Assembly (NCBI RefSeq): GCF_000830505.1
Contig: NZ_JXOK01000006.1
Span: 1-64,000, forward strand
Origin: Vibrio mytili
Lineage (GTDB): Bacteria; Pseudomonadota; Gammaproteobacteria; Enterobacterales; Vibrionaceae
Reading direction: 5' to 3'
Length of the DNA stretch: 64,000 nucleotides
The position numbers were made by a program, and so were the translations under genes. Position 1 is the stretch's first letter, and every line of letters begins with the position of its first letter. Below the pieces are notes generated by a model. It worked only from the letters and a program-made list of their open reading frames with translations. It searched no databases and was not told where the DNA came from. Of the stretch, positions 46,622 to 56,776 are shown piece by piece.

Positions 46622-47983
46622 TCACTTCGTGATGATTTCTGGCCCCATTAGGGTGGTTGGTAACCAAGTCGAAACCCAAGGCACGTACGTAACGATAATC
46701 AAGAAGAGGAACATCACCGCTACCCATGGCAATGCAGCTTTGACCACATTCATCATCGACATTTTCGCCACGCCTGCGGTCACGAACAAGTTGAGCCCAA
46801 CTGGTGGCGTTATCATCCCGATTTCCATGTTTACCACCATCATAATGCCTAGATGAATCGGATCAATGCCCAGTGCGATTGCTATCGGAAAGACCAACGG
46901 AGCCACAATGATCAGCAAACCAGAAGGCTCCATAAACTGTCCACCAATAAGCAGCAACACGTTGACAACAATTAAGAAAGTGATCGGCCCTAAACCTGCG
47001 GACAGCATGGCTTCGGTAATCATTTGCGGAATGCGCTCTTCTGTCAGTACATGCTTCAAAATCAACGCATTTGCAATGATGAACAACAGCATGATCGTTA
47101 ACTTGCCAGCTTCAAAAAGCGTTTGTTTAGTATCACTGTGAACGAAAGCGTGTAGAACTTTTACAACCGCAGGTTTGGTATTTTGCTTATCGGCAAATGG
47201 TCCCATGTCTTTATAGACAAAATTGGCGATAAAAAACGAGTAGACTGCGGCAACCGCTGCGGCTTCGGTAGGAGTAAAAATCCCGCCATAAATACCGCCC
47301 AAAATGATCACCACCAGCAGCAAGCCCCAAATGGCATCTTTGGCAGAAGTAAAGGTCTCCTTCCAACCAACGAACGGTTGTTTGGGTAGGTTCTTGATCC
47401 GAGCTGCAATATAAATCGCAATCATCAACATAACGCCCGCTAACAGCCCTGGGATCACGCCACCTAAAAACATCCGCCCAACAGAAACATCCGTTGCTGC
47501 GGCATACACGACCATCACAATAGAAGGAGGAATCAGAATACCGAGAGTCCCGGCATTACAAATAACACCAGCGGCAAATTCTTTTGAGTAACCATTTTTA
47601 ATCATCCCCGCAATCACGATGCTACCTATCGCCACAACCGTCGCAGGCGATGATCCAGAGAGTGCTGCAAACATCATACATGCCACCACTGACGCCATCG
47701 CCAGACCGCCACGGAACCAACCAACGATCGCTATAGCAAAACGGATAATTCGCTTTGCGACACCGCCCGTCGACATAAAGCTTGATGCCAGAATAAAGAA
47801 TGGAATAGCAAGTAAGGTGTAATGTCCCTCAAAGGCGTTAAATAACGTTTGAGCGACCGACGCCAATGAGGCGTCTGAATGCAGCATTAAAAATAAGATA
47901 CTGGATAAGCCCAATGACACCGCAATCGGCACGCCAATAAGCATAAAGCCGATAACCATCGCAAATAACAATAAAATATCCAT
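46622..47983 (-). CDS. dctM: TRAP dicarboxylate transporter large membrane subunit DctM
   Basis: DctM is the main Na+-coupled transport subunit of TRAP systems. The 453-residue protein has about twelve membrane helices with family signatures (IPFFILASSFMSTGGVAKRI, GSSPATVVAIGSIVI, FTPTEAAAVAAVYSF, GMITPPVGLNLFVTAG). It starts three bases after the dctQ stop, with AGGAG upstream. With DctP and DctQ it imports C4-dicarboxylates such as malate, succinate and fumarate. Confidence 0.95.
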   Translation of the reverse strand: MDILLLFAMVIGFMLIGVPIAVSLGLSSILFLMLHSDASLASVAQTLFNAFEGHYTLLAIPFFILASSFMSTGGVAKRIIRFAIAIVGWFRGGLAMASVVACMMFAALSGSSPATVVAIGSIVIAGMIKNGYSKEFAAGVICNAGTLGILIPPSIVMVVYAAATDVSVGRMFLGGVIPGLLAGVMLMIAIYIAARIKNLPKQPFVGWKETFTSAKDAIWGLLLVVIILGGIYGGIFTPTEAAAVAAVYSFFIANFVYKDMGPFADKQNTKPAVVKVLHAFVHSDTKQTLFEAGKLTIMLLFIIANALILKHVLTEERIPQMITEAMLSAGLGPITFLIVVNVLLLIGGQFMEPSGLLIIVAPLVFPIAIALGIDPIHLGIMMVVNMEIGMITPPVGLNLFVTAGVAKMSMMNVVKAALPWVAVMFLFLIIVTYVPWVSTWLPTTLMGPEIITK

Positions 47984-47986
47984 GAC

Positions 47987-48667
47987 TTAGCGCTCCTTGC
48001 GGTGAGTGTCGTTTTGTTGAGATGACATAACGTCGCCTGCGTCTTTGAGCTCTTCTTTTAGTGCGTCTAGCTCCTCTTCTGCTTCATGTCCGGAGATTAA
48101 GCGGTCGAGATTGCCAATTGCAATCTGGTACGTGGCTTGTGCAAAGCGAAACGTCAGCAACGCCATCCCAATCGGTAATGCCATATAAGGAATAAACCTG
48201 GGCATCTTTTCATAACGCTCGCCTTCGTTGAACCAATCAGACATGAACTGGAGTATGTCTGGCATGGGGATATCATCGGTTTCGTACCACGCTCGCTCGG
48301 TCGCGAACGGATACCAGTAATTCCAAGAACCAATTAACAACAATATTGAAAACGCTAAACAGCAAGCCGCTGCGGCTAAAGCGAGCAACTTTCGACGTTT
48401 TTCAGGGAAAAGATTGATGATGACATCAACCCCAATGTGAAAGTGTTTTTTAACACCGTAAGAGGCACCGACCAATACCATCCAGGCGAAGATAAAAACC
48501 GTTACTTCCACAGCCCAAAGAATATTGTCATTAAAAACATAACGCATCACGACATTGACAAAAGTCAGCATCGTCATCGCACCGAGAAAAAAGGCGATCA
48601 AGGTTTCTTCGACCTTGTCAGTAAATTGCCCGACTTTCTCAAAAAATGATTGTTCCATGTTAAACAT
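47987..48667 (-). CDS. dctQ: TRAP transporter small membrane subunit DctQ
   Basis: The 226-residue protein has four membrane helices (EETLIAFFLGAMTMLTFVNV, WAVEVTVFIFAWMVLVGASY, LALAAAACCLAFSILLLIGSW, IPYMALPIGMALLTFRFAQ) of the DctQ family. A long polar C-terminal tail (EAEEELDALKEELKD) follows. It sits between dctP and dctM as usual for TRAP operons. The ATG at 48667 or the one three codons later (48658) could be the start. Confidence 0.92.
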   Translation of the reverse strand: MFNMEQSFFEKVGQFTDKVEETLIAFFLGAMTMLTFVNVVMRYVFNDNILWAVEVTVFIFAWMVLVGASYGVKKHFHIGVDVIINLFPEKRRKLLALAAAACCLAFSILLLIGSWNYWYPFATERAWYETDDIPMPDILQFMSDWFNEGERYEKMPRFIPYMALPIGMALLTFRFAQATYQIAIGNLDRLISGHEAEEELDALKEELKDAGDVMSSQQNDTHRKER

Positions 48668-48797
48668 CGCTCGAATCAGGTAAATGTGGCTTTTTGGAGC
48701 CTCTTAAATCAATCACCTAAAGGCAGTGATTGAACAATAAACCGGGTTCAATAAAAGGGGACAAAAAAATCATATTGAACCCAGTATATTGGGTTTG

Positions 48798-49796
48798 TTA
48801 TTTTTGATTTGCTTGCATGGCTGCATTGAGCAAATCTGAACCAATGTCTTTCTCAAACTTCTCCCATACTGGCTTAAGCGCGGTAACCCATTCCTGACGC
48901 TGCTCTGGGGTAAGCTCTCGAACGACACCGCCTGCTTCAATAACATACTGTTTGTTTTGCTGTTCGACACGGTTAGATTCCGCATTACGAGTTTCTGTCA
49001 CTTCTCTAAGGATAGTGGCAAGTTGATCACGCATATCATCAGGCAGCCCTTCCCACCATTTCGAAGACGTGACCACTAAGTAATCCAAAATACCGTGGTT
49101 GGTTTCAGTGATACCATCTTGCACTTCGAAGAACTTCTTACCGTAAATGTTTGACCAGGTATTTTCTTGGCCGTCGATAACCTTGGTTTGCAGCCCACCA
49201 TAAACTTCTGCAAACGACATTTTTTGTGGGTTTGCGCCCAGTTGTTCAAATTGTGCCACCAATACATCAGAGGCTTGAACGCGGAACTTGAGACCTTTCG
49301 CATCATCAGGATGAATAAGTGGCTTATTGGCAGAAATTTGCTTCATGCCGTTATGCCAAAACTCAAGCCCTTTGATACCACGGCGATTCATCGCGTTTTT
49401 GAGTTTTTCACCAGCCTCTGAACTTTGGAATCGGTCAACAGCATCGACGTCATCAAAAAGAAACGGAAGATCAAACAGGCGGAATTTTTTGGTGAACTTT
49501 TCAAACTTCGACAACGATGGAGCGGCAAGTTGGACATCGCCGTTGAGCATCGCTTCAAGCACTTTGTCATCATCGTAAAGGGTGGAGTTGGGGAACACCT
49601 GCATACACGCTTTGCCGTTCATTTCTTCGTTAACGCGTTTCTCTAATAACGAAGCAGCAATCCCTTTCGGATGTTTGTCTGTGTTGGTTACATGGCTGAA
49701 TTTGATGACCATTTCACCTGGGTCACAATTGGCGGCAGCATTGAAACTGGTAACAGCAAGAATGGAAGCAGATAGTAGGGTTAAAGGCTTAAACAT
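48798..49796 (-). CDS. dctP: TRAP transporter C4-dicarboxylate-binding protein DctP
   Basis: The 332-residue periplasmic protein has a signal peptide (MFKPLTLLSASILAVTSFNAAA) and the DctP family pattern: VIKFSHVTNTDKHPKGIAA, the conserved Arg that pairs with the ligand carboxylate in KGLKFRVQASDV, and GGLQTKVIDGQENTWSNIY. It captures C4-dicarboxylates and delivers them to DctQM. It is the first gene of the operon, with a strong sigma-54 promoter and activator-like palindrome upstream and DctB/DctD next door. Confidence 0.95.
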   Translation of the reverse strand: MFKPLTLLSASILAVTSFNAAANCDPGEMVIKFSHVTNTDKHPKGIAASLLEKRVNEEMNGKACMQVFPNSTLYDDDKVLEAMLNGDVQLAAPSLSKFEKFTKKFRLFDLPFLFDDVDAVDRFQSSEAGEKLKNAMNRRGIKGLEFWHNGMKQISANKPLIHPDDAKGLKFRVQASDVLVAQFEQLGANPQKMSFAEVYGGLQTKVIDGQENTWSNIYGKKFFEVQDGITETNHGILDYLVVTSSKWWEGLPDDMRDQLATILREVTETRNAESNRVEQQNKQYVIEAGGVVRELTPEQRQEWVTALKPVWEKFEKDIGSDLLNAAMQANQK

Positions 49797-49852
49797 TATT
49801 ATTCTCCTTGATAAATGTACAACCCCATCACTGGGTGTTGATACATTAACTA

Positions 49853-49870
49853 GAGCAATAAGCGCACCAT
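49853..49870 (-). promoter_or_regulatory. sigma-54 (-24/-12) promoter of dctPQM
   Basis: The minus strand reads ATGGTGCGCTTATTGCTC. The invariant GG and GC are exactly ten bases apart and the TTGCT matches the -12 element. It lies about 55 bp before the dctP start. Confidence 0.75.
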
Positions 49871-49962
49871 GTTTTAAACATTAACTTTTATATTATATTT
49901 CAATAACTTAATTTGATATGAGATTTTCAAAGTTACCCAGATCACAGAACGATTTTTGAAAT

Positions 49963-49977
49963 GGGTGAAATTCACCC
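49963..49977. promoter_or_regulatory. candidate DctD upstream activator site
   Basis: A perfect palindrome GGGTGAA-A-TTCACCC lies about 100-130 bp upstream of the sigma-54 promoter, the usual distance for an NtrC-family activator. Related GGGT-rich motifs follow at 49986-50000. Confidence 0.55.
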
Positions 49978-50033
49978 AAAGTAAATGGGTAAGTGGGTGG
50001 ATTTACACACATTCGATAACATGCCCACCAATA

Positions 50034-50063
50034 AAAATGGCAGCTTGTCAGCTGCCATTTTTT
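50034..50063. terminator. terminator of the sugar ABC operon
   Basis: A 12-bp perfect stem AAAATGGCAGCT/AGCTGCCATTTT with a 4-nt loop. T-rich runs lie on both strands, so it may stop transcription from both sides. Confidence 0.85.
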
Positions 50064-50102
50064 CATCGATTAAAATACGTCTAGCGTACTCGACTGATGA
50101 AG

Positions 50103-51218
50103 TTAGTGAAACTCGATACGCTGCTCTGTCGATGCATCAAAGAAAACCGCCTTGGATAAATCGAAGTGCAGCGGTGCAACCTGCCCGACTTTGACATCAA
50201 ACTCCGGCGACAAACGGCAAGCCACTTCTTGATCGTTAACCTTAATCATCGCAATCGTATCTGGACCCGTTGGCTCAAGCACCTCTAACTGTAAATCGAG
50301 CTGTGTTGTCGCAGCAGATTCTAGATTTTCACTGTCAGTAATGTGCTCTGGGCGTAGGCCAATCACTACCTCTTTACCATCTTGCTTACGCATGGATTCG
50401 GGTAGCTTGATGTGATGCTCCTGCGCATTACCGCCTCTAACTTTGATCACAGGATTATCCTGTTCATCTAGATCAACCATCGTTTTGATGAAGTTCATCG
50501 AAGGCGAACCCATAAAACCCGCAACAAACATATTATTAGGCTTGTTGTAGATTTCTTGAGGAGTCCCTAATTGCTGTAACTCACCATCTTTCATGACCGC
50601 AATACGGTCTGCCAGCGTCATCGCTTCAATCTGATCATGCGTTACATACACGATGGTTGTATTCAACTGCTGATGCAGACGCTTGATCTGATGACGCATC
50701 TCCACTCGCAACTTAGCATCTAGGTTCGATAATGGTTCATCAAACAAATACAACTTCGGACGCCTTGCGAGCGCACGCCCCATTGCAACACGTTGTCTCT
50801 GACCGCCCGATAACTGCGAAGGCTTACGGTCGAGCAAGTGGTCGATTTGCAGCATTTCCGCCACTCGCTCCACCTCAGCATCGATCGCCTCTTTCGCCAT
50901 CTTGCGGATCTTGAGACCAAATTCGATATTGCCTCGTACCGTCATATTGGGATACAGAGCGTAAGATTGAAACACCATCGCGATATCGCGATCTTTAGGC
51001 TCTACATCAGACACATTATTACCGTCGATTACGATGTCACCAGAGCTGATATTCTCTAAACCAGCAATGGTATTCATGAGTGTCGATTTTCCACAACCAG
51101 ACGGCCCGACCAAGATAAGAAATTCACCAGAATCAATGCTGATATCGATGCCTTTTAAGGTCTCTTGTTCCGCTTTTGGATAGGTTTTACGGATTTGTTT
51201 AAGTTCGAGTGTTGCCAT
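50103..51218 (-). CDS. sugar ABC importer ATPase (GtsD/MalK-like)
   Basis: The 371-residue ATPase begins at the ATG at 51218 (MATLELKQIRKTYPK) with AGGA eight bases upstream. It carries Walker A GPSGCGKSTLMN, the Q-loop VFQSYALYPN, the ABC signature LSGGQRQRVAMGRA, Walker B LYLFDEPLSNLDAKLR and a C-terminal MalK-type regulatory/OB domain. It is the last gene of the importer operon. It belongs to the CUT1 family of carbohydrate importers. A longer reading to 51422 is an artefact of the frameshift in the upstream gene. Confidence 0.93.
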   Translation of the reverse strand: MATLELKQIRKTYPKAEQETLKGIDISIDSGEFLILVGPSGCGKSTLMNTIAGLENISSGDIVIDGNNVSDVEPKDRDIAMVFQSYALYPNMTVRGNIEFGLKIRKMAKEAIDAEVERVAEMLQIDHLLDRKPSQLSGGQRQRVAMGRALARRPKLYLFDEPLSNLDAKLRVEMRHQIKRLHQQLNTTIVYVTHDQIEAMTLADRIAVMKDGELQQLGTPQEIYNKPNNMFVAGFMGSPSMNFIKTMVDLDEQDNPVIKVRGGNAQEHHIKLPESMRKQDGKEVVIGLRPEHITDSENLESAATTQLDLQLEVLEPTGPDTIAMIKVNDQEVACRLSPEFDVKVGQVAPLHFDLSKAVFFDASTEQRIEFH

Positions 51219-51223
51219 GATAA

Positions 51224-52080
51224 TTATCCTTTTACCGATCCAGCCGTTAGGCCACGAACAAAGTATTTTCCTGCTAATACATAAACTAATAACGTTGGTA
51301 ACGCGGCAATTATCGCCGCCGCCATATCGACGTTGTACTCTTTCACACCTGTACTGGTATTGACCAAATTGTTTAACGCAACGGTGATAGCTGCGTTTCA
51401 GAGCCCGAATAAACCACGCCAAACAAGAAGTCGTTCCAAATCGCGGTAAACTGCCAGATAACCGTCACCATGATGATTGGGGTCGAGATTGGCAGTAGAA
51501 TTTTAAAGAAAATGGTAAAGAAGCCTGCTCCATCCAATTTCGCGGCTTTAACCAATTCATCTGGAATACTGATGTAAAAATTACGAAAGAACAGTGTCGT
51601 AAAGGCCATACCATAAATAACATGAACGATGACCAGGCCTGTGGTGGTATTCGCCAATCCCAACTTACCCAACACCGCAGCCATTGGCAGCAAGATAACT
51701 TGAAACGGAATAAAACAACCAAACAACAACAAGCTGAAAAACAGATTTGACCCACGGAATTGCCACTTGGTCACAACGTAACCGTTAAATGCACCGAGCA
51801 AGGTCGAGATCGCCACTGCTGGAATCACCATTTGGAAAGAATTCCAGAAATACCCTTTTACCCCTTCACACTTAACGCCGGTACAGGCACTGTCCCAGGC
51901 TTTATGCCACGCACCAAATACCCACTCGGTCGGTAAGCTCATCAAATTGCCAGCTTTAATGTCTGGCAATGTTTTGAATGACGTAATCACCATCACAAAC
52001 AGAGGCATTAGATAAAAAAAGCAAAAGAACACCAAACCTGAGTAAATAAACAGTCGAGAGAGATTTACATTGCGCATCAT
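51224..52080 (-). pseudogene. sugar ABC importer permease 2 (GtsC-like), frameshifted
   Basis: The first frame encodes six-helix MalG-type permease sequence, including the EAA loop (ELVKAAKLDGAGFFTIFFKI), but stops early at 51373. The conserved C-terminus continues in another frame ([12 protein letters not shown], then [15 protein letters not shown]) to the TAA at 51224. Adding one C between the G and CT at about 51390 restores a protein of about 285 residues, the family size. The restored stop falls just before the ATPase start. If the lesion is real, the importer should be inactive. Confidence 0.85.
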
Positions 52081-53000
52081 GATTTTTTCTCCCTAAGCTC
52101 TGAATACAAGTAAGGCACTAAAATGGCGAGAATACCCGCGAGCATCATCATCGCACTGGCTGCCCCCAAACCTATCTGGCCACGAGTAAATGAGTGGGCA
52201 TACATAAACAGGGCGGGCAAATCGGAAGAGTAGCCGGGCCCACCAGCCGTCATCGCAGTCACCAGATCAAAGCTCTTAATCGCAATATGTGATGTGATGA
52301 TCACCGAACTGAAAAACACGGGTCGTAAACAAGGCATGATAATGCGCCAGTAGATAGTTGGCAGACCAGCACCGTCAATTTGCGCGGCTTTAATGATCGA
52401 TGAATCGATGCCACGTAACCCAGCGAGAAACATCGCCATGACAAAACCTGATGACTGCCACACTGCGGCAATTACTAAGGTGTATACCGACATTTCAGAG
52501 TTCACCAACCAGTCGAACTCGAAGTTGCTAAATCCCCAATCTTGCATCAGTTTCTCAATCCCCAGACCTGGGTTGAGAATCCATTTCCATGCCGTACCGG
52601 TGACAATAAAAGAGAGTGCCATCGGATAGAGATAAATCGTACGAATCGCCCCTTCCTGACGGATATTTTGATCGAGTAAGATAGCGAGGCCCACGCCAAG
52701 TGCAATAGCGATGAGCATAAACAACAAGCCAAAGATACCAAGGTTAGTGATAGAAGTGACCCAACGGTCGTTTTCCATCAACTTTGCGTACTGGTCAAAA
52801 CCAACAAAATTGAAACTTGGCAAAAAACGGGAGTTGGTGATAGATAGCGCCGCCGTCCAGAAAATGTAACCGTAGATACAAACCACAGTGACTAAAACCG
52901 TCGGGGCAAGAACAATCTTCGGTAGCCAATGTTGAAGTCTATCCGCCAAACTTCGTTTTGCTTGAGACTTCTTTGGATACTGATTTACAACGTGCTCCAT
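52077..53000 (-). CDS. sugar ABC importer permease 1 (GtsB-like)
   Basis: The 307-residue MalF-type permease has six membrane helices, the cytoplasmic EAA loop (IDSSIIKAAQIDGAGLPTIYW) and an N-terminal polar extension (QYPKKSQAKRSLADRL). It overlaps the next permease by four bases. It is encoded after the binding protein, in the standard CUT1 order. The frame is intact. Confidence 0.92.
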   Translation of the reverse strand: MEHVVNQYPKKSQAKRSLADRLQHWLPKIVLAPTVLVTVVCIYGYIFWTAALSITNSRFLPSFNFVGFDQYAKLMENDRWVTSITNLGIFGLLFMLIAIALGVGLAILLDQNIRQEGAIRTIYLYPMALSFIVTGTAWKWILNPGLGIEKLMQDWGFSNFEFDWLVNSEMSVYTLVIAAVWQSSGFVMAMFLAGLRGIDSSIIKAAQIDGAGLPTIYWRIIMPCLRPVFFSSVIITSHIAIKSFDLVTAMTAGGPGYSSDLPALFMYAHSFTRGQIGLGAASAMMMLAGILAILVPYLYSELREKKS

Positions 53001-53068
53001 AACGAATCCTTACGTCTTAAAAAAGAAGGTCGAACAGGCTCCCTACAAGCCTATACGACCTTAATGAA

Positions 53069-54316
53069 CTAGATCGCTGCTTTCACTGCCTTCGCTAGTT
53101 TCTGTGCAGCTTCTTTAGGATCCGCTTTAGCGTCGTTGAAGAAGTTCGTTACAACATCATAGATGGCACCTTGCGCATAGCTTGTTGTTGCCAGACCATG
53201 AGCCATACTCGGCACAAGATCACCTGACTTAGCGCTTGCTTTAAAGGTTTCCATTGAGTCCAAGGCACATTGGTCAAATTTCGCCATATCCATATCCAAA
53301 CGGACAGGAATTGAGCCTTTATTTAAGTTAAACACCTCTTGGAATTCTTTGGTCAAGATAGTGCGCGCTAAGTCTTGCTGAGCTTTTTTATTCTCTTCGT
53401 CACTCAACTCAAAGAAGGCAAAACTATCGATATTGAAAGTGAACTGTCCTGCCGTTCCCGGCGCTGGAGCGCAGATATAATCTTCACCTGGCTTTTTGCC
53501 CGCGGCGGTAAACTCGCCTTTCGCCCAGTCACCCATGATTTGCATCGCTGCTTCACCGTTAATCACCATAGACGTCGCAACATTCCAGTCACGTCCTGGA
53601 GAGTTAGCATCAATGTAATCATGAATCTTCTTAAACTTGGTGAACACTTCCACCATTTTGTCGCCAGACAACACGTCCATATCCAGGTCAACAAAGGCTT
53701 TGTTGTAATCTTCGCTACCTAATACATCAAGTGCTACCGCTTCAAAAACGGTCGCGTCTTGCCAAGGCTGTCCACCGTGAGCAAGTGGGATGAAGCCTGC
53801 TGCTTTGATTTTTTCCGCAGCGGCAAAAAACTCATCCAACGTAGTCGGCACTTCAACGCCCGCTTTGTTCAGAACTTCTGGGTTCGCCCAAAGCCAGTTA
53901 ACGCGGTGAACATTGACTGGAACCGCTACATATTCATTGTCAAACTTCATTACTTTGCTAACAACGGAAGGTAGGATGTCATCCCAGTGTTCTTGCTTCG
54001 CGGTACTATCAAGCGAAGTTAGGAAGCCCAGTCCACCCCACTCTTGAATATCGTGACCTTTAATTTGAGCTGCTGATGGTGGGTTACCTGACACCGCTCG
54101 TGTTTTAAGAACGGTCATCGCAGACTCACCACCGCCGCCAGCAACCGCAAAATCTTTCCAGGTATGATTTTGCTTTTCGAGCATTTCTTTTAGCACTGCA
54201 GCGGATTTTGCCTCGCCACCAGCCGTCCACCAGTGAAGCACTTCAACTTCACCAGCGTTCGCAAAGTTTGCCGCAGATAGTAGAGAGAGAGTCAGTAGGG
54301 TTTTATGTAATTTCAT
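53069..54316 (-). CDS. sugar ABC importer periplasmic binding protein (GtsA-like)
   Basis: The 415-residue protein has a signal peptide ([21 protein letters not shown]) and a CUT1 solute-binding fold: [35 protein letters not shown] and [10 protein letters not shown]. Its motifs resemble the glucose/mannose-binding protein of Pseudomonas GtsABCD. Glucose or a related monosaccharide is the likely ligand, supported by the adjacent GtrS/GltR-like two-component genes, but this is not proven. Confidence 0.9.
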   Translation of the reverse strand: MKLHKTLLTLSLLSAANFANAGEVEVLHWWTAGGEAKSAAVLKEMLEKQNHTWKDFAVAGGGGESAMTVLKTRAVSGNPPSAAQIKGHDIQEWGGLGFLTSLDSTAKQEHWDDILPSVVSKVMKFDNEYVAVPVNVHRVNWLWANPEVLNKAGVEVPTTLDEFFAAAEKIKAAGFIPLAHGGQPWQDATVFEAVALDVLGSEDYNKAFVDLDMDVLSGDKMVEVFTKFKKIHDYIDANSPGRDWNVATSMVINGEAAMQIMGDWAKGEFTAAGKKPGEDYICAPAPGTAGQFTFNIDSFAFFELSDEENKKAQQDLARTILTKEFQEVFNLNKGSIPVRLDMDMAKFDQCALDSMETFKASAKSGDLVPSMAHGLATTSYAQGAIYDVVTNFFNDAKADPKEAAQKLAKAVKAAI

Positions 54317-54441
54317 TATTATCTTCCGTGTATTGGATTAGACATTCAGGTCAACAACTCAATGACCTCAAGCGTTCTTGCTTTAACCTTTGTTCAGTCT
54401 ATCCAACAGAAAGATTTTTCATTGAAACAAATAGTAACTTC

Positions 54442-54463
54442 AATGTAACAACCTGGTTACATT
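54442..54463. promoter_or_regulatory. candidate response-regulator site upstream of the ABC operon
   Basis: An 8-bp inverted repeat AATGTAAC-N6-GTTACATT lies at the end of the kinase gene, about 125 bp before the binding-protein start. Read on the minus strand, GTTAC recurs 11 bp further on, the helical spacing typical of OmpR-family direct repeats. Confidence 0.45.
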
Positions 54464-55920
54464 AAATATTATTTATACTAGAAACAAACACTTGCGCCCT
54501 GAGTCCGCTATTAGGCAAGTTATCAATTATGAGATCTCCACCATGTCCACGAACAATATTACGGCATATGCCAAGCCCCAAACCATGTCCTTGCCCATCA
54601 TCAGCCAGTCGATAATAGGGCTCAAAGACCAGCTCTAATTGGTCCTCAGGAATACCGGGGCCATGATCACAAATCTCAATGGTAATCCCAGTATCAAGAC
54701 GTTGAAGCGTTATCTCAGCTGTATCACCATACTTCACGGCATTTTCTACCAAATTGCCGATGACGCGTTTTATCGCAAGTGGTTTTGCCACGATAGGTTC
54801 GATTGGATTAGGAGTAAACGTCACACGCTCTTGCGGCTGGTTATAAGGCTCAATGACGCTCGTAATCACCTCATTTAAATCGACATAAGCCGTATTTTCG
54901 TGAAGTTCGGTATCTCTTACCGTTTGCAGCGCTCCCTTCACCATCATTTCTAAGTCATCCAAATCACGATTAAACTTTTCGCGTTTGACATCGCTTTCTA
55001 ATAACTCAGCGCGGAGTCTAAGGCGTGTAATCGGTGTTTTTAGATCGTGGGAGATTGAGGAAAATAACTGCTCCCGATCAGAAATGTAATGGCGAATTCG
55101 TTGCTGCATCCAGTTAAAAGCCCTTGTTGCAGTCACCAACTCACTGGCCCCCTCTTCTTTGAGCGGTGCCTGTTCGACGTCCATACTCATTTCATTGGCC
55201 GCCTGTGCAAGTCGCTTCAACGGCTTAACCTGTCTTTTCATCAACAAGTAAGTGAGCATCAACAAAATCGTGGTGGAGAATATCAAAAACAAAATCTGCT
55301 CCCGGCCAATTAACGTATCATCAAGATTCACGTAGGGTGCAGGTAGCAAGGCTGCAATGTAAAGCCACTCACCTTTGGCTAACTCGAGTTGCACGACTAA
55401 AACGGGCGGATCTATCGGACTTAACGTTAAAGTATGGTGCGCCCAAGATCTAGGTAGGTCATTAAGATAGATATCATTTTTGAGTAAGCGTAAGTTTTCA
55501 GGCAATGAGAAATCAACCAGAATGGAATCCACTTTGGGGAGTTTCTTGCTGAGTACCTCTTCTACCGCTTTAATTGATGCTAACTTTAGCGGTGTATCTT
55601 TGAACGGCTCAACAATCAACGCCTCTCTATTGAAAGACACAAAAAACCGAGTGCCACCCATATTGCGAATCTGATCAAGCACAATGTGGCGATAGCCGAC
55701 TGGCAACGATTGAAAAAATGTCACCGTTGAAGCGAACATATTTGCCATGCTCTGAGAGGCATCACGTATCCCTGCCAATTCCTTTTGTTTCGACTCTGTA
55801 TACCAGATCGTCGTTGCCACTCCTTGGGCAAGGATAACGGCTAACAAGGTTAAACCTAAGGTGCGATTGACCAGCGAGTTAAATTTAAAGCGTTTTATAA
55901 GTGCCCCCAGAGTTACTCAT
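54462..55920 (-). CDS. sensor histidine kinase, GtrS-like (N-terminal frame problem)
   Basis: The kinase has a membrane segment at its N-terminus, a periplasmic sensor domain of about 150 residues, a second membrane segment (ILFLIFSTTILLMLTYLLM), HAMP, the phospho-accepting His in FSSISHDLKTPITRLRLRAE and the ATPase motifs (GNLVENAVKYG, DHGPGIPE, GHGLGLGI). The intact frame begins at 55847 with an internal TTG. The best start is the ATG at 55920, overlapping the regulator stop, but it is out of frame by one. Removing one G of the run at 55904-55908 joins them to about 485 residues. Paired with the OmpR-family gene upstream, it probably senses a sugar or its metabolite. Confidence 0.85.
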
Positions 55921-56635
55921 AACTGACTGGTACAGCAAGTAGGTAGCCATTACCACGCATCGTTTTAATATAATGCGGGTACTGGGCACTTTCACCAAGG
56001 CGTTGACGCAGACGACTAAGCTGCACATCAATCCCTCGCTCAAACGGCAGCGCTTCCCGCCCCCGCGTAGCGATAGAGATGGTGTCTCTGTCCAATATCT
56101 GATTAGGCCGTTCTAGGAAGAGCATAAGCAACGAAAAGTCGCTGCCCGATAAATCGTGAGACTGCTGAGTTTCTTGGTGAGTGATGCGGTGAGACAAGGT
56201 ATCCAGTAGCCAGTCACCAAAGCGAATTGGTCGGGAGGTTATCGGGCCGACCTTCTCTTCTTTGGTCACGTTAATACGGCGTAACACCGCTTTAATACGC
56301 GCATTCAGGTGACGAGGATTGAACGGCTTAGCCAAGTAATCATCCGCACCAATTTCTAAGCCGATGATCTGATCGGTATCGTCTGAGACGGCCGTTAACA
56401 TGATAATTGGTACTGACGATGTCCGCCGAACTGACTGACACAACGAGAAACCATCTTCACCAGGTAGCATCACATCAAGCAAAATAAGATCGGGATAACC
56501 ATGTTGCTCAAGGTAAGAATGCATTTGAACGCCGTCATTGACGGTATTGACGATATAGCCTTGCTTCGTCAAGTACTCCTGCAGTAATTCACAAATTTCT
56601 TGATCATCATCCACGACGAGAACTTTCGCTGACAT
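55913..56635 (-). CDS. OmpR-family response regulator, GltR-like
   Basis: The 240-residue regulator has a receiver domain (DDDQEICELL acidic pocket, phospho-Asp in LILLDVMLPGEDG, Lys in LAKPFNPRH) and a C-terminal winged helix (SGSDFSLLMLFLERPNQILDRD to RLRQRLGE). The ATG at 56635 has a GGTGG site; a TTG at 56647 would add four residues. It overlaps the kinase start. In Pseudomonas the GltR/GtrS pair sits beside the gts glucose genes, as here, and controls them. The frame is intact. Confidence 0.9.
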   Translation of the reverse strand: MSAKVLVVDDDQEICELLQEYLTKQGYIVNTVNDGVQMHSYLEQHGYPDLILLDVMLPGEDGFSLCQSVRRTSSVPIIMLTAVSDDTDQIIGLEIGADDYLAKPFNPRHLNARIKAVLRRINVTKEEKVGPITSRPIRFGDWLLDTLSHRITHQETQQSHDLSGSDFSLLMLFLERPNQILDRDTISIATRGREALPFERGIDVQLSRLRQRLGESAQYPHYIKTMRGNGYLLAVPVSYE

Positions 56636-56776
56636 TTTTCCACCCAACGTATTACCAAACTTGATCTAGCGCCAGTGTAATTCCTCAAAGCGAACCCGAT
56701 TAACAAATATTTTTAATAGTTTGAACCCCTTGCGGATCAATGTCACATCTTGTTAACAAATTTTTGCATCAACCTG

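Larger units (their letters stand above)
49797..50102. other. dctP control region and ABC operon terminator
   Basis: This stretch contains the dctP sigma-54 promoter, an upstream activator-like palindrome and the terminator of the sugar ABC operon. No gene was seen. Confidence 0.6.

Noticed and set aside
51219..51422. N-terminal extension of the ABC ATPase
   Set aside because: The extra 68 residues are the out-of-frame end of the upstream permease; the ATG at 51218 with its own ribosome site is the real start.
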